From Plectrocnemia conspersa (lineage: Eukaryota > Arthropoda > Insecta > Trichoptera > Polycentropodidae), in assembly GCA_009617715.1 (NCBI GenBank), contig VTFK01000052.1, positions 744,001 to 808,000 on the forward strand: a stretch of 64,000 nucleotides of DNA, read 5' to 3'. The notes beneath the pieces are model-generated. The model was not told the DNA's origin. It made no database searches and saw only the letters and a list, made by a program, of their open reading frames with translations. How positions within the stretch are numbered: position 1 is the stretch's first letter; each line of letters starts with the position of its first letter. Both the position numbers and the translations under genes were made by a program. Shown here one piece after another: positions 33,911-46,013 of this stretch.

Positions 33911-36774
33911 TTTTAATATTTTATACATATATTTATTGCGTATAATTATTTCCATTACCGGTAATACTGTGATTTTTAATCAATAAATGTATAGTAAATT
34001 AATTAATTAATAATTGATTTTATTACACTACATTATGACAAAGTTTGTACTTTTGTATTAACAATTATTAATTTATTACGTCTTTAATTGAGCATTAATT
34101 AATTATGAGGCTTATATTATTTATATAGGTACATATGATGACTCATAGCCAATTAATGTCTTAATTAAATCTATCGCCGCAAAAATGTTATACTGCCCTT
34201 TGCTATTGTCCATCGAATATTTGTGCAGCGGTCTATCCCTTGTTTAGAATTCCCCATCATTTCACTAATTGCGAATTTATTAATGGAATGCTTTGAGCTT
34301 AATAATTATGGAATTTCACTTGCTTATTCAAAACTTAAAATAAATATTGTATTAAATGGTGGCATATATTTATACAATAAATATTACTAATATTTAGCTT
34401 AAATTTATCGCAATAAATTGCGTTTTATCACAATAAAATATTTATATATTAAAATTGCAATTTGCGTGTATGTTTTAGATGTATGTATTTTTCATGCTGT
34501 GTAAGATATTAAATATAACACAAAGGATATATCTCCTTCCTTTGAATCAAAGTTCTTTACACTTATATTCAATATCCCGATAGCTAAACCATTATAATAC
34601 GGCATACGTATGATATCCACGCTCGTCATAGGGAATGCATACGAATATTAAACACATTCGTTCAAAATACATGCCGCTATTATTTTTTTTTGCTGTATCG
34701 AATCTGCGCCTGTCAAACCCTCACAAAACTCGACCCTCCAACTTCATAGCTACCGTATAACACAATGTGTTTAAAACAAACATTCTTCAATTAAACTCCT
34801 AAATAAAAAACAAGAGTGTGCAAATATACCGATGCTGCAATTCGTAAAATCGGACCTTTGTTTTGTTACGTGAATCGTAAAATCATACTTCCATTTCCTA
34901 CTATTTGGAAAAAAAAATGTGAGAGGGATATAGCGAGTATTTAAATTCCGGGTTTATCGCGATGAAAACTTACGCGCGAATTTATTCCTTTTCAGACAAA
35001 TTATTGATTCAAGATTTGGCTTGATAAAAAAACGCGTTAATTAAATGTTACTTATTTTTATAAATTTATTTCATATACTAATTGAATCAGATTTATTAAA
35101 ATCACAACATGAAATATGTATTTCTTAAATAAAATATTAATTACATTTACTATAAAAAGCTTTAAGCGTAATATTGCCGCAAATTTAACTTAAATACTGA
35201 ATGTACAATAAATGTAAATATACATTGAATCTGTGAAATTGTTTATTACATGAAAACGGAAAAATATTGCATAATTTATGAGAAGCTATTGTGAGAATTG
35301 GACGTCATGGAATTCTTAAACTGGCAATATAACAAATTTAGCTCGAATTATACATTATCAAGTGTTGTATGGGTACTTCAATACGATTCGTTTATTTCAC
35401 ATTACTAATTTATCCAATAATAAATATAAATTTTATTAGCTAAAACGAAAATATAGGCTTTAACTAATTCAAGTAACACTAATTCATATTATTTCAGTGA
35501 AAATATTCATACAAAAAATAGTAAATGCTTAAAAATTTCATACCAGATAAAGTGCTCGAAATAAAATAAGGAATTCTAAAAAAATTCGGAATCGTTTTTA
35601 TTTCGATAAATTCAACGTGACATATGATTTGCTTAATTAATTAATTAAGCAACTGGCTTGCACTTTTAATGAATTTTCAGATTAATTCACGTTAAAAGCA
35701 ATATCACAGATTCGGCGTAACATTTTCTGTCAGTTGCGCTAACTAGTTTTGTTACATATAAAATGTTACGCTCATTAATAACTTTATTATTTATTTTCAC
35801 GTCGGCAAATATGAGAAGTAATTAATTTATCAAATGTGTTTTTTACGTTTCATATTGAAAATATAAATTCAATTAATATTCACTGGAGAATTTATGAGCA
35901 ATTATTGAGAGTGCATTTGCGCGCATTTTAATGTAGTTTCAATAATCGGCAATAATGGAGGCAAAATATGTTTTTATGCTACAAGTACTGTTATTTTTCG
36001 TTTATTAATTCTATATGTATTTTGGAGTAGCAAAAAAAATTTGTTCTAGACTGAAAAAAAATAATATATCAATCATCCAAATAGATTTGATTACGGAAAT
36101 ATCGCTCCTTGTTAAGTATTAAAATATTACGTTTATTACCCTAAAATGTTGAAATTAATGGAACACTATAGAGGCAATTTAAAAAAACTTAGCTTAATAT
36201 CAATTCAGATAGACATATTACAACACAATGCATTGAGTCGCAGTCGGAAATCGTACCTTTGATTATGGCATTAGATTAATTAATCAAATATTGATTTACG
36301 AACAGTCATACAACCCATTATTTTATATGCTTATCAATCGGAGGCATTGGTATATTTTTATTTACACGTCCTGGTATTTTTAAGGATAGGTATATACTAT
36401 TTTATTATAGAAAAATATTTTTCATACAAACATATATATTGGTATATAGATTGTTAAAATTCATTCATATTTGCTTTTATGCATTTTTGGTTTAAAAATT
36501 CACAGTAATATTTTTTATCGTAAAGATATTTATAATTTTAATAGAGGCATACATATTTATGTTCTTATTCTTTGGCTAAGCCACGTAATAAATCTACTTA
36601 ATCATTGCACTTATTATATTCTATTACAAACCTGAAAATTGTCAATATACAAACAATAATTTAATAATTAAATATAAAAAAGGTTATAGTGCACTTCTAA
36701 AATAAATGAGCATCATACCACATTTTTCTCTAGCTCCACATGGCTATTGTTTAAAATATTCTTGTGTTTTGGAA
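33911..36774. other. AT-rich DNA without a recognisable gene
   Basis: No supported gene. A perfect 24-base palindrome made of TTGCTTAATTAA and its complement lies at 35629-35652. Confidence 0.5.
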
Positions 36775-36780
36775 GCTCGT

Positions 36781-37690
36781 TGAGAAGGTGGATTGCTCAT
36801 GCAAGAGGAGCGTTCTCAAGCGCTGACGTTCTGGACGCAATGGGTAAGAATAAGGGACGCGATCGCGACTCCCTATTTTACGGACCAATAAACTGCGGGC
36901 TACAACTATGATTTTTTTCTTACAAGTAACATTCTAAATATGAAATGGTACTTGTCTGTGCACTCCAAAAAATTCTAAAAAAATGGATTTATAAAGATCA
37001 TATTAATAAATAATTACAGATATATTCATTACGAAATATGCCAATTTTACATTGTGTCAGGGATGTTATTTTTGTAACGATTTTACAATATATTATTTCT
37101 GTTTATAATTGTATCGTTCACGTATATGCAAAATCTTATTATTCGCGTCTGCATCCAAAAGATCCGGCCTTCTGCAAAGTTATTGATTGTTTGTCAGAAG
37201 CAAGTCTAAAGCACTAGTTATCGATTTGGGCGCTGTGTATCCAATTTTATACACATGGACAGCCCGAAGGAGGCATAGTGTTCTCCCACTTTTTGCTGCC
37301 ACGATCAATTACGACGAGCTAAGAGTGTATTACAATTAGCTTCTTAGCAATGACCGTTGCGTTTATATGATTTGTCATTTTGGAACAGCCGTTAAATATT
37401 CTGAATAAATATGAGATATTGTCTATTGTCACGTACGGACCGCACTATATGGCATGAAAAATGATAAATATATTTATGGCGCTCTTTATGCGTCAATTTC
37501 AATAAAAGCTTTGCTTTGATAGACCGCACAATTTATTCAATAAATAATTAACAATTATCAAATGTTATCTGTAATAACTGTCATGATGTTTAATAAGGCA
37601 AAAACATTTTAATATATTAAAATATCTCCGCGGACGGGTTGTTGACACCTTCCCTTAGCAACTTTAAAAAGTGCTTTATTTAGTAGATTT
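36781..37690 (+). repeat. Unclassified dispersed repeat B, longest copy
   Basis: 36781-36880 (GCTCATGCAAGAGGAGCGTT ... GGGACGCGATCGCGACTCCC) and 37628-37690 (GTTGTTGACACC ... AGCAACTTTAAAAAGTGCTT) both match, in inverted orientation and the same order, the shorter copy at 41222-41355. About 740 bp extra lies between the blocks here. The intervening 37130-37350 is less AT-rich. No RT, integrase or transposase motif is legible, so the class is unknown. Confidence 0.5.
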
Positions 37691-39766
37691 TATGCTGATA
37701 ATATACAGATACGATCTCAGGTATTTTCTTAGAATTCTCTCCAACTAAAGGAGTACTCGCCTCAATTAGATTCTAGACAATGGAGCTATGTTCGAGAACG
37801 CTACGAATTAGCGTATTGTACAGAATGCGAATAGGCAATATACGAGCTCCTTATAATGAAGTCAAGCTTCCTAAAGTTTTGGCTTTGTGATATTAATTTA
37901 TGGATAGTATAAATGAGTCTCTGTATATAAATATAGTGTGTCACTTTTACGTCACAAATTAAATCAGAAAAGTGCATAGGCATAATGGTATCGCAAAGGT
38001 TATTTATGGCAACAATCTCTAGGTTCGTCGGACTGCCATTACTAACACAACGATGTAAATTAGTGTAGGATATATTTGAAAACACCTCATCTGGATTTGA
38101 ATTTCATCTGTGTTAGACTAGTATTATTCATATATTCTGTTTCGATGTTCGAATGCATTTAGAGATCGAATATGTAACTCGACGGATGAAGATCGTGTGA
38201 CAATTGTAGGCTATCGGTAATCGGAAAAGCATATCATATACACCAGATTTCCCATAAAGCAGTTCAAGTAGTAAACAGATTTTCTTCAAGATGTCTGAAA
38301 AAGGCTCAATTTATTATAATAACAATTATTATTTTGAATAACCATATAAGAGGTAAAAATTTTATATAACACAGAAATTATTTTTTAAATTAAAAAAAAC
38401 TAGTACCATAAAAGTGAACTAATTAATTTAAAAGAAACCTCAAGTGTTTTCGTTCTTTGTTGTCATCCGAAACGTTGGCCGCTAATTTAATAATATATAT
38501 ATATATATATATATAAAACCCATTACCTAATGTTTACTCATATAATTATTCGTATGGTTTCGAAAAGTTCATATACATTGAGAAATACGTTTTACTTAAT
38601 CACAAATAACGTGAATAATGTATATATTTAGTCCAAAGTTAATTAAATATAAAATTATATGTTTTATTTATTTGAGAAAAACACTATTTGTATTAAAATT
38701 GATAAAAAATAACTCATTTTTATTCAGTGATGAATACTGTGACACGTTGTTTACAATTTTCCGCTACAAGGTTATGCACATCATAAAAATAATTTCAGGT
38801 ATTTTTAAATTTGAATCGATTGGGGGAAAATTTTACCGCTGTTCTTTGTCTATAATTGTAGTGATAGATGAGAGTTTAAGTCTGCAGTAACATAATTGCA
38901 ATTAAGATGCTTTCCGTCTAGAAAGGGCTTAATATACATAAAGCAAATACAGATTCATAAGTATATTCTGATGTATTTTTCTTTGGACAGTGTTGTGAGC
39001 GAAGGCTCTTCTCTCCGTAGACGCGCTGCCTCATTTCAATAACCAAATGGGAAATTCAGAAACGGATCAATGAATGCCATTTCCATTTTTTATTGCATAA
39101 ATAATGTGCTTATGTATCATTGGCGAAATTCGCTACATATAAATTTACAATCCTTTTACTTTCCCCAATATGTTTTCGATACTATACAGAGAATGACGCT
39201 TAGTTATATGTCATATTTTTATGAGGTCAAAACTACTAACTACAAAAATAAAATAAATTAATTATCAATTAATCTATCAAATTCATTAAAATTCTGTATA
39301 TGATTGGGTTTAATATTAAAATCATGGATTTATGAAATAAAAATAGGGAAGTAATGGGTATCAAATTTTTTTAAAAATATATTCTTTGTGCTCAATTGAG
39401 CTACTCGATATTTATAAAGCATCTCTTGCCAAAAAAGTCAAATAAATCGAGTACTATAAGCTGTAACAGATTTATTTTCTGAATTAATTAATTGAAAATC
39501 TATGTATTATATGTATTTTCAATAGTAAAACAATCTACGCTTTGCAAATCCGCATATATAACAATCAGATGCATCATAATCAATAATAAAAGTGTTATGA
39601 TACCCTTGAACAGTGCTCCTCAATGTTTTTAGGGCAACGACATTCTCAATTTGAAATTATAAACTCGGTCCGCTTATAAATTTAAATGTTTCACTCTTAC
39701 CATATGCTTAAAACAGTGGATGGACGTTGAAAATTTATGAATAAATTTTAAAAAGCTCGTGTATTG
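37691..39766. other. AT-rich DNA without a recognisable gene
   Basis: Frames at 37801-38085, 38618-38890 and 39070-39261 have no recognisable domain. An (AT)n run of about 24 bases is at 38491-38514. Confidence 0.5.
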
Positions 39767-39774
39767 GTATATTC
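39767..39774. repeat. Left 8-bp duplication of the short hAT element
   Basis: GTATATTC, repeated exactly at 40368-40375. Confidence 0.75.
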
Positions 39775-40367
39775 CAGGCCTGGTTCAACAAGTCGATCGC
39801 GATCGACTAGTAATTCGTTGACTATAACCCGGTCGATCGCTACATCGGTTTTGATGCCGAAGAACAGTTATTAGCATATATAAATAACCACATTGTTGGA
39901 GTTAAAATGGCAGATTATGGAACTTGAAGAGTTTTTGTTGACGTGTCGAGTTGTATTATTGTCGGCTGTGATTTCGATCCACTGATGTCTCTCGTGTTAA
40001 TTTCTCTTCCGTTAGCAATTGTCACATTTTATAATGTCGCTTCTTGGGAACCGTATCGCTTTGTTCATGTCCTAAAAGAGAAACGGTCTAGTGACCATAG
40101 GATAAAATAACAATATTATTATGTGCAGACTCTAGCATATAATTTTCACGAGACATGGGAATTAGTCTATTTTTTGACATTGTTGAAGAAAAAGGAAATT
40201 TAGAGCGCAATTTTAACATTTAAATCTGAGTTATATATTTTATATTATACTATAACGTTATAAATGTTTTACAAACAATATTAAAAATCAATTTAAATTT
40301 TAAAATTATATTAAGTCGATCGGAGAGTGTCAGTAAAAAAATATAATCAATAAGTTGGCCATCCCTG
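39775..40367. mobile_element. Non-autonomous hAT element with exact 8-bp duplication
   Basis: The left end is CAGGCCTGGTTCAACAAGTC. The complement of the right end is CAGGGATGGCCAACTTATTG, which closely matches the CAGGGATGGCGAACC end of the hAT copy at 5102. It is flanked by GTATATTC on both sides. It is 593 bp with no transposase trace. The left part carries a GTCGATCGCGATCGAC palindrome, with GGTCGATCGC again about 40 bases on and AGTCGATCGG near the right end. It was presumably mobilised by the related autonomous hAT. Confidence 0.75.
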
Positions 40368-40375
40368 GTATATTC
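40368..40375. repeat. Right 8-bp duplication of the short hAT element
   Basis: GTATATTC, identical to 39767-39774. Confidence 0.75.
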
Positions 40376-41099
40376 AATACAAAACGAAATAGATTGTAAA
40401 CAATTTTATATGTTATAACAAATATTTATTTTTCTGTTCTACTTATATTACGCTTATACATATGTGAAAATATCTCACAAGTTACGACTAAATGCTTGTT
40501 AATACGTAGTTTTTAGATTTTTACTTTTTACTTCTTATGAAAATTATTTCAGACGCAATTCAGCAAACTCTTGATAAAGTTGGATTTTTATTTGATGATA
40601 CGGAAATGCAATTATTACGCTTAAGTGCTCACATTCAACGTGATAGCGTATCCTTTAAATTTAAAGTTGTATGCGCTGTCGCTTCAGGCTTCATGTGTTA
40701 CATATTCACATGTGTATATTTTTTACATTTGAAACTGAGAGATGTATGTATTAATAATAAATAACTGAGACCACAGTTATTACTACTAAAATTATTACTG
40801 AGTAAAGTTAACGTATTAAATATCATGAGTTTGAACTCTCAGTGAAAATGTATGTGCAGCAAAACAGAGTCCTTAAAGATCTAAATACAATATATTACAT
40901 TATAACCACAGAATTAAAACTATTTATTTTAATTATATCATTTCTGTTATTTAGATTATATTTTTGCGCATTAATTAAATTATGCAACGATAATTAATTT
41001 AAATGCTTATTTTTATTTCTATGATTCAAAATATAATTTCATTATGATAGCTCCCTTTTCACACCGTCTGTATTTTTATTTTTTTCGACTAGGAGGTGT
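40376..41099. other. AT-rich DNA without a recognisable gene
   Basis: The 75-codon plus frame at 40537-40764 has no recognisable domain. Confidence 0.5.
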
Positions 41100-41400
41100 T
41101 TATTTTTTTACCCATACACGCTGCTTCCAAGCCTTCCCAATCTTATTTAGTTTCTCAGACAGTTGCTGAATAGTTTGAGTAGAATTTGATATTGCATTCT
41201 CGGCGTAGCGTATACTAAATGAAGCACTTTTTAAAGTTGCTAAGGGGTGGTGTCGGCAACCCATCATTGCTCGAAGACTTTCAGCTGCTCTAGAGTGTCG
41301 CAATCGTGTCTCTTATTCTTGTCGCTCCTTTTGCATGAGCAATCGCAATGTTTTCTGCGATAGCTATGAAGAGCTGGCAAATTTTATGTAGGGAATACTC
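41100..41400 (-). repeat. Dispersed repeat B, copy 3, with a minus-strand protein-like frame
   Basis: Inverted relative to 36781-37690 and sharing its blocks. The minus frame 41303-41100 includes TLKSASFSIRYAENAISNST and QTIQQLSEKLNKIGKAWKQR, which looks like real coding sequence of a mobile element, perhaps a structural or coiled-coil segment. I cannot assign a family. The frame is interrupted upstream. Confidence 0.4.
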
Positions 41401-41565
41401 AACTAGTGATTTTTAATTGTATAATTATTGTTTAAATAATAGCCATCACGACGCAATATGAAAACCGGTCAGATTTGTAATAAAAATTAAATAATATTCT
41501 TGCGAGATTCCTGATTTGATTTGATTGTCTTTGGTGAATTTACACTTAAGAAATTTATTTATTAT

Positions 41566-42010
41566 TTATTTTATTAATTTATTTAGCTTAATAGCTAATT
41601 TTTACATCCTTAAACATTTTTCCGGCCCGCGAGATTCATCAAACTTTTACAAAATATATTTATTTTATAATCCCCAATACACTATAGATAATTTTTCACT
41701 ACAAAAAAAATGTCTATAGTGTATCTAAATCTAATATGGGGATGTATAATTGTATAAATGGCCCGCGGAATTATGATACATTTCCAAAGTGGCTCGCAAG
41801 ATCATTTGTGTTGGCCACCCCTGCATTAATGTGTCGTCCGCAAACAGATGTATTTTACACTTTTTACATTATATCATTAATAAATAATATAATTAACAAT
41901 GGTCCCAATTTACACCCTGTGGTACACAGTGAGATAGTAATTTCTCTTTAGAATATTCATAATTTATTTTAACTTTTTTTAAAAATAATTAATAAACCAT
42001 CTTAAAACTA
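41566..42010 (-). mobile_element. CR1/Jockey-like LINE, 3' copy 3
   Basis: The tail TTATTAATTTATTTAGCTTA at 41572 matches copies 1, 2 and 4. At about 41820-41940 the minus strand gives CVPQG, then after a frameshift LGPLLIILFINDI, then LFADD. These are the RT B' and catalytic blocks. It is heavily deleted between tail and RT. Confidence 0.65.
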
Positions 42011-44990
42011 TTTATTAAGTACCCACATTATAATTTATTAGTTGTTTAATTTAGTTTTTAAATTGCTCAACATCAAATAGATTACTGAAGCATAGAATAA
42101 TTATAAGTAAATAACAGTGGCGTAATTAGGGGTTGATTCGTATCAATTGCCCCTCTACTTCAAGCGGATTTAATTAGCCAATGAATTTATGTACTTAAAA
42201 ATATCATAAAATATTAATATAAAACATTTCTTTTTGGAATAAAATAATTCAACAACAAAAATCAAGGGTTTAAATACAATAAAAATATAAATTTATTATT
42301 AATATGTAGATAGAAAGTTTTGTATTTATTTACTATGCAAATATAAATTCTAAAAAAATGTATATTTTTATACGATACACCCTTCGATGTTACAGTAAAA
42401 ATTTTGGTAGTCACAAGTCAGTTGATTTTCATGCTCGAATGTATGCAATTAAATTTGTTACTGAACTTGTTCGACAGAGCGCATATGTAATAACCGCATT
42501 TTGCTGAGAGTAACTTTAATATTAACCTAAACCCTATCCATCTCCGACGGACATAAAAGCAAAGCAATGTGTTAATATTGCGTTGCAAAGATTGGCCAGT
42601 CTGCGCTTGTAAATATGCGTGTAAAGGGTGATTCACGATTGATGCTGCTAAAATAAATGCGTACATACTTCGGTTTGTATTATTTGTACAATATGAGAAG
42701 CAATATCATTTATTAGTAGTAAAAGTGTTATGCACATACATGTTAATAATCTTTAGTGCATATATGGATGCACAATAGGTTCATTTAAAAAATCGGATTC
42801 AGCTTAGAGAACATATGTATATTATGGCGTATTTAAGGGGTGGTTTGTGCCGATCTATCTTATTACACGCAGCCCTCTCCGAGTTCGGAAATGTCATTAA
42901 AACTGTTTTGTTTGCGAGAAAAATGAGACCTTTCTGCTGCAGCTTCTGGTATAAAGTTACTGGTGGCAAAATCAACACAGACATTTTAATTGAAACGTTC
43001 GTTAGGGGTTACAAAAAAGCTTGTTTGAATTAAAATATGAAATAATTAGTCCTATCTGCCCAATTTATAAATTGATGATACTTATTAAAGGATTAATATA
43101 AATTATTAATTTATAAATACAATTAGCAGCAGTGGATAATATATATAGATTCCAGAACAATCATAGAAAATAAATTATTAATGACTTAATTACTCCTATA
43201 GTTAAATAATGATACAATAAATACTTACATATTTGTCACTAGATGGTATATAATGTAACTCTAATAAGCAAATATATTTTTAAAAAAATATGAGGGACTT
43301 AATTAAATTTTATTATTTATGCGAATTTTTCATTTGAGTCCCGGTCCAGGAAAGTGTGATTGTCGATATTTAATATTGGTGTAGTCCTGATAGACGGAGA
43401 AGAGATGGTTCTATATTTTATCTTAAAAGTGGACGAAAGCAAATTAATAAATAAATTGCCTAAGCTTAGGGTTTTATACTTTACTTATCTCTAAATATCT
43501 AACAATTGAGAAGACCGTACCAAAGGTCATAAATGTCATTATTTGAGTAATAGCTATCGAGTAGTATTCTTATCAATATAATCCACACTTTGTACTAATT
43601 ACTTCTCATATATGATTTTGTAAAATTATTTGCAGATTGATTTTCAGAACATATTTTCGTATTATTTCAGCATCTGTTAAATTCTGTTTAGCTAGTAATT
43701 TTTCCAAATTATTTGTTCCTATGATATTTAACTTATATATATAGTATATAAAATATTAAAATATGAACTTCATAAAAGTAACGTAAAACTATGTAGTAAC
43801 GGAAATATGCTATTTGGATAAAACAATAGAAAAAAGTTTTTTGATGTTACGCGAGGGATTAATTTTATTACATGTCACTACTATTATTTTGCGGATTTAG
43901 ACAAAAATGGTTTTTGGGATGTCATTCGCATATTCAACCCTTCATAGCTTTGGGCGCATATTTGCGAATGACGAATAATAAAGCACGAATCTGTATACAG
44001 ACATTTTTATTTGTTGGTCACATCCGAAATTTTCCATTTATTTTTATAAAGGCCGTCGCAAAAAAATCCTAGTCCATTTTATTTTAACATTTAATTTTCG
44101 GTTTTTATAGACTTCAACTAGTTAAAGATGCTTTAAAAATAATCAAAATACCAACAACGGTTATTTTGAAAATTGATAAAATATTTTTAACGAAATAAAA
44201 GTACTGATTCATTAGATTGATTGCTACCTTGAAATTGGTAGTTTCTCGGTAAATAACAATACAAATGTTTACCTTTATTTTTTTAATATAATATTATACT
44301 AAAAATATTTTTTTCCGGAATAACTTATATTCGAAATAATCCTGTCTATAAAAATCTTAATCAATTCATTGCAAAGGATCGAATTTTAGGTGAATTGTTA
44401 ATTATATAAACGGTACCGATTTTGCTGCAATGTTGTCTTCTTGCATATTTAGCTGAAAAATCCTTAATGATAATTTCAATCAGCTTAATGCTAATAATGT
44501 AGCGTTTTAATGCTGGTATGATATTAATAAACTAGATAACAAGAAATCCGATTTCATTTGCAAATCCATTAAGGTTCTAGTGCTACGAGAGCTCTCTCTT
44601 TGACTGACTTCGTCAGAGTTCGCCCGCAATGTAAACTCATGTAGTACATACATATATGCACATTTACCATATACAGACATACACGAGTGCCACTTTACAA
44701 AGCGCAGCATAATAATAGCTACTACAATGTGCCTCTTAAATTATCTTAATTGGTATATACGATTCAAAGCGCATTATAATTTTGTTCGTATTAGACATGA
44801 AGAATGGTAAAATGACGTTTTAATCGCACGTATGTGAATTCAATCTCGATTCTTACGTTTTTATATAAACAAATATTATCTTCAATTAATTGATTGTTTC
44901 TTAACGTCATTGCTGAACAAACGGTAGTAAATATTTGGGTTTAAAATGCATTTAACGAACAACGATAATTTCGACTTAAAAAATATAAGA
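42011..44990. other. AT-rich DNA without a recognisable gene
   Basis: CAGTGGCGTAATTAGGGG at 42116 looks like the end of a common animal MITE type, without a partner found. The paired frames at 42799-43033 are less AT-rich but match nothing I know. Frames at 43872-44072 and 44507-44710 likewise have no domain. Confidence 0.45.
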
Positions 44991-45395
44991 TTATTAATGC
45001 TTGACATAGAAAAAGTTTTCGACACCGTTTAAACGATGGCTTAACTTAAAAAATATCTAAATATTGATTACTGTATATATATATAATATGGTTATACCTA
45101 AAAGGTCGAAGCTATGTTGTTTCGCTAAATAATGAACTCTCTATATCGCCTAAAATTACGGATGGAGTCCCACAGGTTGTTTGCTCGGGTCCTTATGGCA
45201 CTCAAAAACACTGGCTTATTCATGTACACAAATAATTATTTGAACCCTCTTCGATTTCTATTTAATTTAATTTTGAAATCCTCCTGTTTTCCAGAGTTGT
45301 TGATATGCTCTAAAGTCACTCCGATTCATAAAAAGGGTGTCAAGTCTCACATAGTCTTACAAAATAGAAAGAGCAAGTTCTGGAGTATATGGTGA
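44991..45395 (+). pseudogene. Jockey/CR1-like reverse transcriptase fragments, rearranged
   Basis: Three RT blocks lie on the plus strand. LLMLDIEKVFDTV at 44991-45030 is the first catalytic block (LDIEKAFDTVW), ending in TAA. ITDGVPQVVCSGPYG at about 45154-45200 is a damaged GVPQGSxLGP block. FNLILKSSCFPELLICSKVT then PIHKKG at 45260-45345 is the N-terminal fP..lK.akVxPIHKKGd block. In an intact RT the IHKKG block comes first; here it comes last. The region is therefore two fragments, or one rearranged copy, and cannot be functional. Confidence 0.75.
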
Positions 45396-45713
45396 ATGAG
45401 ATAAAAGTTTCAATTTCAATTTCACCACATATTTGGAATTATGCTTTTGGTCTCTGTTATGCACAAGTGCAGGCATATTTTTTATTACTCAAACGACCCA
45501 ACTGATCTATTGTTTGGCCGGATTTAAGAGTTTCGTAATGCATAATCCATTTTTACAGTGGCTCTTATTTGATTGAGCTACTTGACTTTTAAATAAACAT
45601 TGTTTTCTATAGTCCATCCAAGATGTTAGCGCTCATCATCGTTGTGTTGGAAATAAGTTTTCTGCGAATTTGTTTACACCGATAAGAATACTAAATCAGG
45701 GCTGTTTTAAGGG
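45396..45713. other. Non-coding flank
   Basis: No gene or delimited repeat. Confidence 0.45.
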
Positions 45714-46013
45714 TAGGGTGACCATATGTTGGAAATTGAATTAAAAATTTTAATGTGTTTTATTTTTATTATAAATTATTGTCATGTTGTGTAATTTTAT
45801 AATCAATAAAACAATTCCTGTAATATTCTAATGGTATTTTAAAAAATATTATTCAACTTGGAGAGTGATTCCATTACTGCTATCACGTTTTTGAGTTAAA
45901 TATGTATATAAATAAACAAAATAAGTAAGAAAGTGATATTTTACACTTTCTTCAACAAATTAAATTAAAAAAGTAAAAATTAATTGCACTTGTAATTTCA
46001 CATGGTCACCCTA
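45714..46013. mobile_element. 300-bp MITE with TAGGGTGACCAT ends
   Basis: The left end is TAGGGTGACCATATG and the complement of the right end is TAGGGTGACCATGTG. The outermost TA could be a duplicated TA target. The interior is plain AT-rich DNA without a frame. Confidence 0.6.

Noticed and set aside
42799..43033. Overlapping 61- and 72-codon frames on opposite strands
   Set aside because: No domain, no splice signals and no evidence to choose a strand.
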